A stretch of 13,901 nt of DNA. Source: Clostridia bacterium. GTDB taxonomy: Bacteria; Bacillota; Clostridia; Christensenellales; UBA1242. The position numbers were made by a program, and so were the translations under genes. Positions 1 to 7,018 of the stretch are shown in pieces. The DNA lies in contig JAFTJJ010000001.1 in assembly GCA_017456465.1 (NCBI GenBank), positions 1 to 13,901 on the forward strand, given 5' to 3'. Each line of letters starts with the position of its first letter. Position 1 is the stretch's first letter. The notes below the pieces were generated by a model that made no database searches, was not told the origin of the DNA, and saw nothing but the letters and a program-made list of their open reading frames with translations.

Positions 1-1222
1 CATTTCCTGTTTCAAATGGAAGCCCAATCATGAAATTGATTTTGATGTTTCGGTAACCTGCTTTATAAATCTTGACAACAACATCTTCAAGTTTTTCATC
101 TGAAATCAACTTGTTGATTTTGTTTCTCATGGTCTCAGTCCCAGCCTCAACAGAAAGCTCAATCATGTCTTTTCCAACAAGTCTCACAAAGTCTGAATAA
201 TTCTCAGAGCCCTCAAAATTCGGAATCAAAACACGCGCTTTTTTTTCATCAGCAATGTTGTTGATTTCATTCATGAGCGCCCCAAGCTTTGAATAGTCTC
301 CAAAACATCTTGAACCAAATAAAATTTCACGCGCGCCAGTACTTGTCACTTGAGAATTCAAAACAGATGACAAAACCGACACACGCCTCTCTCTCACAGG
401 ACGAGAAACAAACCCATACATGCAAAACCTGCATCCTCTTGTGCAACCACGGATTGGCTCTGCCACTGCACACTCTTTCACAGTGCTTGTGTTTGAAACT
501 TGAATCACTGAAGGCAAATAAGCTCTGTCAAGATCCATTGCAATAACTTTTTTAACAGTGTTTGTCGTCCAGCCAGAAATCTTGCCGTCTTTGCCAATTT
601 TTGGTTGCATCACTGATGGGACATAAACCCCACCAATCTTTGAAAGTTCAAAAAGCACTTGACTTCTTGAAAATTTGTTTGTCTTTGCTGACTTGATGCT
701 GTCGAGCACCGAAAGAATAACTTCCTCAGCATCTCCAAGAATAACAAAATCCAAAAATGCTGAAACAACCTCAGCATTCACGACCCCATCACCAAATCCA
801 AAAACAAGCGGATGATTTTCACTCCTCTGACTTGCGGCAGCGGGAATTCCTCCAAGCTCCAACATATAAAGCAAAGTTGTGAACTCAGAAGGCATCTTGA
901 GACTCGCCCCAATCACATCAAATTCGTCAATTGCACGCTTGCTTTCAAGAGAAAACAGCTTAATTCCTGCTTTTTTGATGGCACTTGCCATATCAAGCCA
1001 AGGAGCAAAAACTCGCTCAGCGCTGCTGCTTTTTCTGTCATTCACTTTGTGATATATGCTTTTCAACTTCATGTCAGTCATTCCAACCTCATAAAGCTCA
1101 GGAGAAAGCACACAAAATTTGACCCTTGAATTTTCATCAATGGTCGGAGTTCCTGTTTCTCCACCGATGTACCTCGATGGGTTTTGAACTGACAGTAAAA
1201 TTCTCTCTAATTTTCTTTCCAT
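1..1222 (-). CDS. TIGR03960-type radical SAM protein, partial (C-terminus beyond window)
   Basis: About 407 residues are present; the 3' end runs off the window edge. The N-terminus (MERKLERILLSVQNP, then RYIGGE) fits the start of the family found beside minD/spoIVFB/rplU in Clostridia. The iron-sulfur/SAM motif C-x3-C-x2-C is at C260, C264 and C267 (context IRGCTRGCRFC). Residues 1-250 form the family's N-terminal domain, and the part after C260 is the radical SAM barrel, including a segment reading ELSVEAGTETMR. I chose ATG 1222 because it gives the family N-terminus; there is no Shine-Dalgarno site, but a consensus promoter ends 8 bases upstream. The substrate of this family is not established as far as I know. 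The neighbouring M50 protease gene ends 68 bp upstream on the same strand, so this gene has its own promoter inside a conserved cluster. Confidence 0.9.
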   Translation of the reverse strand, partial: MERKLERILLSVQNPSRYIGGETGTPTIDENSRVKFCVLSPELYEVGMTDMKLKSIYHKVNDRKSSSAERVFAPWLDMASAIKKAGIKLFSLESKRAIDEFDVIGASLKMPSEFTTLLYMLELGGIPAAASQRSENHPLVFGFGDGVVNAEVVSAFLDFVILGDAEEVILSVLDSIKSAKTNKFSRSQVLFELSKIGGVYVPSVMQPKIGKDGKISGWTTNTVKKVIAMDLDRAYLPSVIQVSNTSTVKECAVAEPIRGCTRGCRFCMYGFVSRPVRERRVSVLSSVLNSQVTSTGAREILFGSRCFGDYSKLGALMNEINNIADEKKARVLIPNFEGSENYSDFVRLVGKDMIELSVEAGTETMRNKINKLISDEKLEDVVVKIYKAGYRNIKINFMIGLPFETGN

Positions 1223-1259
1223 GGAACTTTATTATATAATCCATAAGGTGCTTTGTCAA
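1223..1259 (-). promoter_or_regulatory. Sigma-A promoter of the radical SAM gene, predicted leaderless
   Basis: On the - strand a perfect TTGACA (1259-1254), a 17-bp spacer and a perfect TATAAT (1236-1231) lie only 8 bases before the ATG at 1222. The normal +1 position, 7 bases past the -10 box, falls about 2 bases before the start codon. The transcript would therefore have essentially no leader and no ribosome-binding site. Confidence 0.8.
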
Positions 1260-1290
1260 TACCCCGCTTGTTCGAAATTCGAGATAAAAT

Positions 1291-2181
1291 TCACTCAAAA
1301 ATTGCTTCACAAAGTGTTGTTCCTGCCCCTTTTGATTCAATCAAAAACAAAAGCTGGTCTTCGTTAATGGTGATCACCCTTTTTGTTTTTTTCTCAATTA
1401 TTCGAAAAACGGCATACTTTTCTGGTTTGATTTTGCGGTAAAGATCCACGAGCCTCGCTCCAGCAGAAAAAACAAAACATTCTTCCAAAAATCCATGACA
1501 TGATTCAAGTTTGTCGAGCTTTGATTTGAATGACAAACTCCTGAATGACCCACACCCAGATGATGTTGACGACAAAAACAAAAAAATCGCCATCACACCA
1601 AGTGAAAAGTTTACAACTTGAGCGATCGCACAAATCACAAAAATCAAACACAAAACAATCGAGCCAATCACACCAATGCTTTGCACAACCTTGATTGCAG
1701 CACGCTTGCCCATTCGTTTTTCAAACATACACACAAAAATTCGCCCACCATCCAACGAATAAATTGGCATCATGTTTAACAAAAAAATAAAAAGATTAAT
1801 GTAAGCAAGATCAACTGTAAAGTTGTAAGACACTGGAAAAATCCACCAACCTGATGAAAGTATCACAAAAACAAAAAGATTAAAAATAGGTGCAGAAATT
1901 GCAACAAGAATTTCATCATTCAGGAAAAATTCATCTTCCAAAAGCTTCATGCTCGCGCCAGTAACAGAAAGCTTGAAATAGTCAAGTCTGTAACCAAGTC
2001 TTTTTGCAACCCACAAATGCACAAGCTCGTGAGCTACAATTGAAATTGAATATAACAAAAAATAATATAAATTTCCACACAAAAATGAGTGAACAGCCAA
2101 ACATAAAAATAATGGGTGAAAAATAAATTTTCCCGCTCTCTTTTCTTTCCTTGTTTTATGGCTTTTTGCCCATATTTTCAT
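1291..2181 (-). CDS. spoIVFB: SpoIVFB-like M50 site-2 membrane metalloprotease
   Basis: 296 residues. This is a multi-pass membrane protease of the S2P/M50B family. The zinc motif HELVH is at residues 51-55 in a hydrophobic segment, and the third ligand Asp144 is in LDGGR (143-147). SAPIFNLFVF (96-105) matches the conserved Asn-containing loop of the family. FHPLF near residue 21 is the typical SpoIVFB N-terminus. The last 80 residues are soluble and could be the small CBS-like domain seen in SpoIVFB. In Bacillus SpoIVFB cleaves pro-sigma-K during sporulation, with SpoIVFA as regulator; a SpoIVFA-like gene lies just upstream here. An in-frame TGA upstream limits extension of the start. A weak GAGGTG lies 14 bases before the ATG, just after a hairpin. 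Whether this organism sporulates cannot be told from the window. Confidence 0.88.
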   Translation of the reverse strand: MKIWAKSHKTRKEKRAGKFIFHPLFLCLAVHSFLCGNLYYFLLYSISIVAHELVHLWVAKRLGYRLDYFKLSVTGASMKLLEDEFFLNDEILVAISAPIFNLFVFVILSSGWWIFPVSYNFTVDLAYINLFIFLLNMMPIYSLDGGRIFVCMFEKRMGKRAAIKVVQSIGVIGSIVLCLIFVICAIAQVVNFSLGVMAIFLFLSSTSSGCGSFRSLSFKSKLDKLESCHGFLEECFVFSAGARLVDLYRKIKPEKYAVFRIIEKKTKRVITINEDQLLFLIESKGAGTTLCEAIFE

Positions 2182-2199
2182 AACTAAATTTCAAACACC

Positions 2200-2294
2200 T
2201 CACCTGCGTTTTTGACAGGTTTTTCCTAGTGTTATGCCACACATAACACTCTAAAAATTACATATTTTTTTTCAAAACCTTTGATTAATCAAAG
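2200..2294 (-). promoter_or_regulatory. Cluster of three inverted repeats in the spoIVFB leader
   Basis: The 157-bp gap between the SpoIVFA-like and SpoIVFB-like genes holds a perfect 16-bp palindrome (2279-2294, CTTTGATTAATCAAAG), a 9-bp perfect stem with a 5-base loop (2228-2250, arms AGTGTTATG/CATAACACT) and a 5-bp stem (2202-2220, arms ACCTG/CAGGT) directly before the weak ribosome-binding site. None is followed by a T-run on the - strand, so a classical terminator is unlikely. Operator sites, RNA-processing sites or translational control of the protease gene are possible. Confidence 0.5.
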
Positions 2295-2338
2295 CCAGAT
2301 CACTAACTTTCTTAAACAATCAATAAAAATCACACACA

Positions 2339-3055
2339 CTAAACAAAACTTAGTTGTCCATCCACTATTTCAAGCCCCTTAACAATCTTGTTTTTGAAAT
2401 TCACCACAAAACCAATTTCTCCATTCAGCGAAATTCCAAGAATAGTGTTTTGTTCAACTTTGTCCCCAACTTTTACTGAAACATTGTCAAGCATGGAATA
2501 AATGGTCTTGAGACCCGCCCCATGATTCACTGTCACCGTTTTCAAGAAAGATGAATTGTTGGTTTCAATTTTCTCAACCACACCACCAAGTGCGCACTTC
2601 ACAGTAATTTCTCCTGCACTCGTCACCAAAAACACTTCACCAAGATTTTTGCTCACACAAAAAACAAAAGGAAGTCCAAACGAGGCAATCATACTCATTG
2701 CCTCAGAATCTGTTTCTTCTTCATGGAGCTCTCCACTTGCAAATTTGATTTTCCCAAGATCTCTCGGTTCAAAAAGCTTTTGTGCCACCTGCCGAACATG
2801 CATACCCATTTCTGAACTTGATGCTGCGAACATAAACAAACTTCCAAAACAAAACAACATGAACAAAAAGGCCAAAACGATTCCTCTCGACCTTGATTTT
2901 CTGTTCTGCGTTTCATCATATTGCAAATCCGAATTATCCGTTTTTTGCGAAAACTCACTTGCAAATGGCACACACTCAAATTTGCCAGGCTTTCTCGCTG
3001 GCACAAACTTTCGTGCATGAGTCATTGCTCGCTCTGTGATTAATGCTTTGCTCAT
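2339..3055 (-). CDS. SpoIVFA-like membrane protein with degenerate LytM/M23 domain
   Basis: 238 residues. A basic cytoplasmic N-terminus (about 1-57) is followed by one membrane segment (about 58-79) and an extracytoplasmic part. Residues 135-235 carry the LytM/M23 beta fold (TVKCALGGVVEKIE, then VNHGAGLKTIYSML, then VKVGDKVEQNTILG). Active M23 peptidases need an HxxxD and a final HxH; here the region matching the GPHLHFEV strand reads GEIGFVVNF and the ligands are absent, so the domain is probably non-catalytic. SpoIVFA, partner and inhibitor of SpoIVFB, is also a LytM-fold protein without activity, and the gene order SpoIVFA-SpoIVFB matches. No Shine-Dalgarno site precedes ATG 3055; a TACAAT box ends 6 bases upstream, as in other leaderless genes here. 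Confidence 0.8.
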   Translation of the reverse strand: MSKALITERAMTHARKFVPARKPGKFECVPFASEFSQKTDNSDLQYDETQNRKSRSRGIVLAFLFMLFCFGSLFMFAASSSEMGMHVRQVAQKLFEPRDLGKIKFASGELHEEETDSEAMSMIASFGLPFVFCVSKNLGEVFLVTSAGEITVKCALGGVVEKIETNNSSFLKTVTVNHGAGLKTIYSMLDNVSVKVGDKVEQNTILGISLNGEIGFVVNFKNKIVKGLEIVDGQLSFV

Positions 3056-3067
3056 GTTTCAATTGTA
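3056..3067 (-). promoter_or_regulatory. Possible -10 box giving a leaderless spoIVFA-like mRNA
   Basis: TACAAT at 3067-3062 on the - strand lies 6 bases before ATG 3055, the same geometry as three stronger cases in this window. I see no good -35 at 16-18 bp; TTGTAA lies 20 bp away. There is no ribosome-binding site before the start. The call is weak without the parallel cases. Confidence 0.35.
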
Positions 3068-3120
3068 CGATTTACTTTGTTTGATTATTACAAAATAAAA
3101 CAAGCAGTTCAAAGTTGTTG

Positions 3121-3360
3121 TCAATGAACAATTTGACCAATCCTCTTAATTCCTTTTGCTCTGATTTTTGCATTAATCGTCATGCCACATGCATCACAAA
3201 CAAACTCAATACTCGACTCAGCCATGTCAATTTCAACAAATGCGTCAATGGCTCTCACAATCTCAGATTTCATAAGCCGAGACAAACTCTCAACATTTCC
3301 CATTTTATCATCCAAAAGGTTGGTTTTGAGTCTTGCAAAAATATGATCCTTAGCGTTCAT
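3121..3360 (-). CDS. minE: MinE-like cell-division topological specificity factor
   Basis: 79 residues, close to the usual MinE length. IFARLKTNLLDDK (8-19) matches the family's MinD-activating helix (normally A-x-ERL-x-x-x-L-x-x-DR), and LMKSEIVRAIDAFVEID (29-45) matches the dimerisation-domain segment around LKEEI..VI..YVEID. MinE stimulates MinD ATPase and positions the division septum. The start at 3360 lies 4 bases after the minD stop, with GGGGG about 9 bases upstream; a longer reading from 3435 would overlap minD by 71 bp and is unlikely. Two points are odd. There is a CxxC pair (C55, C58) in the dimerisation domain, which I do not know from standard MinE. The short amphipathic membrane-targeting start seen in E. 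coli MinE is also missing. Confidence 0.78.
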   Translation of the reverse strand: MNAKDHIFARLKTNLLDDKMGNVESLSRLMKSEIVRAIDAFVEIDMAESSIEFVCDACGMTINAKIRAKGIKRIGQIVH

Positions 3361-3364
3361 TGCC

Positions 3365-4165
3365 TCACGCCCCCTTTTCAAGCATTTTTCTTCGAATAAA
3401 GCCAAACACGCCTCTATATTTTTTCTTATAATCAAATAAAATCCTCTTGTTTTTGTGAATACTTTCAGCCATCATCACAAAACTTCTTGAAATTTCTCTT
3501 TGCATAATTTTCCCAAATGCAAGTGATGACAAGATTGTCACATCATCACTCTCCGGAACAACCCCCACAAGCTTGGCATTCAAAACAGCCTCAATTTCTT
3601 TGTGTGAAAGCATTTTTCCTGAAACTGCCAGATCGCCACGAATTCGGTTTATAACAAACATGGTGTCTTGCATCCCAGCAGCCAACAAAATCCCCAAAAT
3701 CTTGTCAGCATCACGAATTGAAACAATGTGCGGAGTCACAACAACAATCGCCTCGTCAGCGCCTGAAATTGCTGTTTTGAACCCATCACTTGCTCCTGCT
3801 GGACAGTCAATTATGCAATAATCAAAAACCTCAGCAAGCTTCGATGTGATTTCAGCAAATCTCACTGGATCTCCAATTTCCGCATCCGCCCCTGCTTTTC
3901 CAGATGCCAGAACATAAACATTGTCGTGCCCAGAAACCGCAATCAATGCTTGCTTGATCCTGCATTTTCTGTTCATGAGATCAGAAAGATCAAACATGAT
4001 TTTTCCATCAAGTTCCAAAAGTGTGTCCAGATTCGAAAGCCCAACATCTGCGTCAATCATCACCACACTTGCTCCAAGCGAAGCAAGCGAAAGCCCAAGC
4101 CCCGCCGCAATTGTTGTTTTCCCAGCCCCTCCTTTGCCTGATGTAACCACAATTCTTCGCCCCAT
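3365..4165 (-). CDS. minD: Septum-site determining ATPase MinD
   Basis: 266 residues, a normal MinD length. The deviant Walker A is GKGGAGKTT (10-18) with the signature lysine K11 and catalytic-loop K16. MIDADVGLSNLD (36-47) and the Walker B region DYCIIDCPAG (115-124) match MinD, as does VVTPHIVSIRDADKILG (142-158). The C-terminus (KYRGVFGFIRRKM) is basic and amphipathic, as expected of the membrane-targeting helix. MinD binds the membrane when ATP-loaded and, with MinE, controls septum placement. GGAGG lies 7 bases before ATG 4165. minE follows after 4 bases. No minC precedes it; the upstream neighbour is a divergent mreB-like gene, unlike the usual minC-minD-minE order. Confidence 0.93.
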   Translation of the reverse strand: MGRRIVVTSGKGGAGKTTIAAGLGLSLASLGASVVMIDADVGLSNLDTLLELDGKIMFDLSDLMNRKCRIKQALIAVSGHDNVYVLASGKAGADAEIGDPVRFAEITSKLAEVFDYCIIDCPAGASDGFKTAISGADEAIVVVTPHIVSIRDADKILGILLAAGMQDTMFVINRIRGDLAVSGKMLSHKEIEAVLNAKLVGVVPESDDVTILSSLAFGKIMQREISRSFVMMAESIHKNKRILFDYKKKYRGVFGFIRRKMLEKGA

Positions 4166-4310
4166 GACACGCCCTCCTGCATTTCTTCTTGATTTATTTT
4201 ATCAAATCAAAAACCTTGATTCACATTAGAATTTGTGTCCTTTTTGACTCCTGCACGAGAAAATTTGTGGTTTATGACAACAAATCTTTTAAAAACATCC
4301 TCAAAAACAA

Positions 4311-4357
4311 TTGCCCAAGCTTTCATTTTGCGTGTATAATAAGAAAAAATATTATCG
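4311..4357 (+). promoter_or_regulatory. Promoter and ribosome-binding site of the mreB-like gene
   Basis: TTGCCC (4311-4316), an 18-bp spacer and a perfect TATAAT (4335-4340) are followed by a leader of about 23 bases with GGAG nine bases before ATG 4370. This is a normal leadered start, in contrast to the leaderless promoters elsewhere in the window. Confidence 0.7.
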
Positions 4358-4369
4358 GAGAAATTTGCA

Positions 4370-5380
4370 ATGGCAACAACACTTCTCGCTCTCAAACTTG
4401 GAAGCACAACCACCACCATCTACAAAGATGGTGAAGGTTTGGTCTTGAAAGAACCAAGCATGATTGCAGTCACTGGCTCAATTCGATCAAGAGAAATCAG
4501 AGCCGTTGGTTCTGAGGCAAAACGCCTTCTTGGCAGAACTTCAGATGGACTTCAAGTCATAAGTCCAATTTCAGGTGGCACAGTCACCGACAGCGAACTT
4601 GCATCTCTCATGCTCAAAAGATTTTTGAAACAAATTGAAATTCGTCAAGGAATCTTCAAAGATAATGTTCGAGCACTCCTCTGCGTGCCACTCGGAATCA
4701 ATTTGGTTGAACGCAAAACACTCGAAAAAGTGTGCTATGACGCTGGAATTTCAGATGTAATCATGATTCCGGCAATCATCTGCTCTGCTGTTGGCGACAA
4801 CATCGACATTTCATCTTCTGAGGGAAAATTGCTCGTCAACATTGGTGGTGGAGCAACAAACATTGCAGTCTGCGCAAACAACCAAATCATCACTGGTCTC
4901 TCAGCATCTGTTGGTGGCGCAAACATATCAGTCGCAATCGAAAAACTTGTTGAAGAAAAACATAACCTCCGCGTTGGTCCAGGTGCAGCAGAAGCACTCA
5001 AAGAAAACATCTGCTCACTTTATCCTGATTCGTCTCTTTCTGGTGAAATCACAGGCGTCAACAAGGAAACCAAAGAATCGACAACAGTCACAGTGACATC
5101 AAACGATGTTTATGTGATTGTTGATCATTATTATTCAAGAATCGTCGATGCAATCGCTTCTTGTGTTGCAAATTGCCCTCCAGACATAGTGAAAGATGTC
5201 AGCTTGACTGGCATCCATGTGTTCGGCGGCGGAGCATTTGTTCCAGGCCTCGAACGCTATTTAAAAGCCAAAACTGGACTTCCTGTTCACATCTCTGAAA
5301 ATGCAAAAACAGACATCTTTGGAGCAGCAAAACTCATCGATGACCCAAGCGCGCTAAGAGATATTCTTCTTAACGTTTAA
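4370..5380 (+). CDS. mreB: MreB-like actin homologue with degraded ATPase site
   Basis: 336 residues, the usual MreB length. MreB features are clear along the whole chain: GLVLKEPSMIAV (23-34), AVGSEAKRLLGRT (45-57), ALLCVPLGINLVERKTLEKV (102-121), IGGGATNIAV (158-167) and, near the end, FGGGAFVPGLERYL with TGLPVHI. MreB filaments guide cell-wall synthesis in rods. The catalytic residues are changed. Phosphate-1 DLGTANT reads KLGSTTT (K9), phosphate-2 D-I-GGGT reads N157-I-GGGA, and the EEPMAAA loop with the catalytic glutamate reads PAIICSA (134-140). ATP hydrolysis is therefore doubtful, although the adenosine motif is kept. It may be a structural or regulatory paralogue. No mreC/mreD follows; a terminator does. 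Divergent from minD. Confidence 0.85.
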   Translation: MATTLLALKLGSTTTTIYKDGEGLVLKEPSMIAVTGSIRSREIRAVGSEAKRLLGRTSDGLQVISPISGGTVTDSELASLMLKRFLKQIEIRQGIFKDNVRALLCVPLGINLVERKTLEKVCYDAGISDVIMIPAIICSAVGDNIDISSSEGKLLVNIGGGATNIAVCANNQIITGLSASVGGANISVAIEKLVEEKHNLRVGPGAAEALKENICSLYPDSSLSGEITGVNKETKESTTVTVTSNDVYVIVDHYYSRIVDAIASCVANCPPDIVKDVSLTGIHVFGGGAFVPGLERYLKAKTGLPVHISENAKTDIFGAAKLIDDPSALRDILLNV

Positions 5381-5455
5381 TCAGATTTTGCAAGATGATC
5401 ATCAAATCAACCAATTTCATCATACCTCGAAAAAGCACTTCACAAAAACACTGAA

Positions 5456-5484
5456 AAAGACGACAAAACCATGTCGCCTTTTTT
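5456..5484 (+). terminator. Bidirectional terminator between mreB-like and GNAT genes
   Basis: The arms AAAG-A-CGAC and GTCG-C-CTTT form a 9-bp stem with one mismatch around an 8-base loop, followed by a T-run on the + strand. The complementary strand also ends in TTTTT, so it can serve both the + strand mreB-like gene and the - strand GNAT gene, which converge here. Confidence 0.75.
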
Positions 5485-5555
5485 ACTTATTCTCTTGCAT
5501 AGAAAATTAACAATCTACGTATCACACAAAATTGCCAATCTTCGTTTTTATGTGT

Positions 5556-6026
5556 TTACATAAACTTTTCCATCTCAAAATGCCCATCTTCAAAAGTCAT
5601 TTTGTTTGCTCTGTGCTCATACCCACATTTCTTGTAAAAAGGGATTGCAGGAATTGCTGCAGGGATTTGTATTCTCTTTGCACGCTTTCCCCACTCGTCA
5701 TTTTCCAAAACTTCAATTATTTTTCTGCCAATCCCCTTGCCTTGCTCGTCTGGATCGACATAAATTGTAAAAAGTGAACTCTCATCCAAACTTCCCCAAA
5801 ATGGACCAATAGCCCCACATCCAACAATCTTTCCATCAATTTTTGCAACATAAAAATGTGTCCAAGACATCCTTTTTTCAAGTGCCTCAGGAGAAAGCGC
5901 ATTGTTGACGCACTCTTCCACGACTGAAGGCGCATAAAACGGAACCATTGACTCAACTGCACTTCGTCTGCACATTCTTGAAACCTCTTCAATTTCCTCT
6001 TCTTTCACTCTTTCAATAATCATCAT
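5556..6026 (-). CDS. GNAT-family N-acetyltransferase
   Basis: 156 residues from ATG 6026. The acetyl-CoA-binding motif A is SSLFTIYVDPDEQGKGIGRKII, seen here as a beta-strand then the Q-x-x-G-x-G loop (EQGKGIG) and helix. Motif B follows near the C-terminus (IPFYKKCGYEHR). The mid region FYVAKIDGKIVGCGAIGPF is the typical beta2-beta3 hairpin. The acceptor substrate cannot be predicted. AAAGGAG lies 5 bases before ATG 6026 and 8 before ATG 6023, so the start is one of these two; a TTG at 6041 would overlap the Shine-Dalgarno sequence itself. The gene lies 75 bp downstream of the DNA glycosylase gene on the same strand with no clear terminator between, so co-transcription is likely. Confidence 0.88.
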   Translation of the reverse strand: MMIIERVKEEEIEEVSRMCRRSAVESMVPFYAPSVVEECVNNALSPEALEKRMSWTHFYVAKIDGKIVGCGAIGPFWGSLDESSLFTIYVDPDEQGKGIGRKIIEVLENDEWGKRAKRIQIPAAIPAIPFYKKCGYEHRANKMTFEDGHFEMEKFM

Positions 6027-6101
6027 TACTTCTCCTTTCAAAACTCATCTGTTATGAGAGACAAAGCACTCCATATTTTCTGACAAAAATAAAATTTTGT
6101 C

Positions 6102-6941
6102 TCATTCATCCTTTATCTCTCGCTCTGCAAAAAATAAATATTGCTGCACAAGCCCCGCATTTTCTGAACCAAAAAGTTCCAAAAAATGTTTCTCAATCTC
6201 TGGCCTCGACTTTTCACCAGCAAAAAAATGGTTTCTGTAAACCTTGTTTGTCCAAGTGTCCACAGGAAACGTGTCAAAACGATTAAATCCAAAAAGAGCA
6301 ATGCAACTTGCAACTTTCGGTCCAACCCCCTTGAGCGACATAAGCCATTTTTTAAGCTCAGGCGTTGAAAGCTTTGCTTTTTCAGATAAATCCACATTCC
6401 TGAGCACTTCAGCTGTTTCTTTGAGGTATGGCGTGCGATACCCCGCATGAAGAGACGCAAGAAACTCGTCACTTGCCCCAGCAATCTGCTCAGCTGTCGG
6501 AAATGCATGAAAATCTCCCATGTCATCGCCAAGCTCCGAAAGCTTTTCAATGATTCCTTGGATTCTCTTGATGTTGTTGTTTGCAGAAATTATGAATGAA
6601 AAAATTGTTTCTTCCATTCCGTTTTTGAGAATTCTTATTCCGTGCCCATACTCAATCGACTTTTTGAGTATCTCATGACGCGAAAGTTCTTTTTTCACCT
6701 CAGAATAATCACGATCAAGATCAAAAAATTCGGCAGCAGCCACAGCGTCCGATGTCTCAATTTCCACATATGAATCAAATTCAGTTATTTTTGCATAGTT
6801 CTTCCCGAAATAAACAACATAAGAGCCATCATCAAACTTCTTGAACCTGAAAATCTGCCCACACTCCAAAATGTGCCGAGCAACAAAGTCTTCTTTCCCA
6901 TGAATGATGATTTTCCTTTTGCTTTTGATTTCGTATTTCAT
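6102..6941 (-). CDS. OGG1-type 8-oxoguanine DNA glycosylase/AP lyase
   Basis: 279 residues. The N-terminal OGG domain carries CGQIFRFKKF (27-36), the usual GQxFRW-type motif. FIISANNNIKRIQGIIE (116-132) opens the helix-hairpin-helix GPD domain. The hairpin LKGVGPKVASCIALFGF (203-219) contains the Schiff-base lysine K209 and the catalytic Asp228 in FPVDTW, both conserved as in OGG1 (K249/D268 in human). It excises 8-oxoguanine in base-excision repair. The start at 6941 has no Shine-Dalgarno site but a promoter whose -10 box ends 6 bases upstream, so a leaderless mRNA is predicted. The GNAT gene follows. Confidence 0.92.
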   Translation of the reverse strand: MKYEIKSKRKIIIHGKEDFVARHILECGQIFRFKKFDDGSYVVYFGKNYAKITEFDSYVEIETSDAVAAAEFFDLDRDYSEVKKELSRHEILKKSIEYGHGIRILKNGMEETIFSFIISANNNIKRIQGIIEKLSELGDDMGDFHAFPTAEQIAGASDEFLASLHAGYRTPYLKETAEVLRNVDLSEKAKLSTPELKKWLMSLKGVGPKVASCIALFGFNRFDTFPVDTWTNKVYRNHFFAGEKSRPEIEKHFLELFGSENAGLVQQYLFFAEREIKDE

Positions 6942-6976
6942 AATTTAATTATACATGACAGTCAGCTTTTTTGCAA
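6942..6976 (-). promoter_or_regulatory. Promoter of the DNA glycosylase gene, predicted leaderless
   Basis: TTGCAA (6976-6971), a 17-bp spacer and a perfect TATAAT (6953-6948) on the - strand end 6 bases before ATG 6941. The expected +1 base is the A of the start codon itself. Confidence 0.75.
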
Positions 6977-6983
6977 TAATAAC

Positions 6984-7018
6984 TTCACAAATTCCACAAA
7001 ATGATTTATAATAAATGT
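6984..7018 (+). promoter_or_regulatory. Promoter of the HExxH gene, predicted leaderless
   Basis: TTCACA (6984-6989), a 17-bp spacer and a perfect TATAAT (7007-7012) end 6 bases before an in-frame ATG at 7019. The expected +1 is the A of that ATG. The upstream ATG at 7001 lies inside the promoter and would not be on the transcript, which decides the start. Confidence 0.65.

Noticed and set aside
812..1129. Open frame on the + strand opposite the radical SAM gene
   Set aside because: It is antisense to a conserved domain, has no ribosome-binding site and no recognisable protein features.
2556..3020. 154-residue open frame on the + strand opposite the SpoIVFA-like gene
   Set aside because: A shadow of the real gene; Ser/Pro/Thr-rich composition typical of antisense reading.
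3361..3435. Longer MinE reading from 3435
   Set aside because: It would overlap minD by 71 bp; ATG 3360 gives the typical MinE length and follows minD by 4 bases.
6027..6041. TTG start at 6041 for the GNAT gene
   Set aside because: The extension contains the Shine-Dalgarno sequence AAAGGAG for the ATG pair at 6026/6023.
6084..6104. GACAAAA/TTTTGTC stem between the glycosylase and GNAT genes
   Set aside because: No T-run follows on the - strand, so it is not called a terminator; the two genes may be co-transcribed.
7001..7018. ATG at 7001 as start of the HExxH protein
   Set aside because: It lies inside the predicted promoter, before the expected transcript start at 7019, and has no ribosome-binding site.
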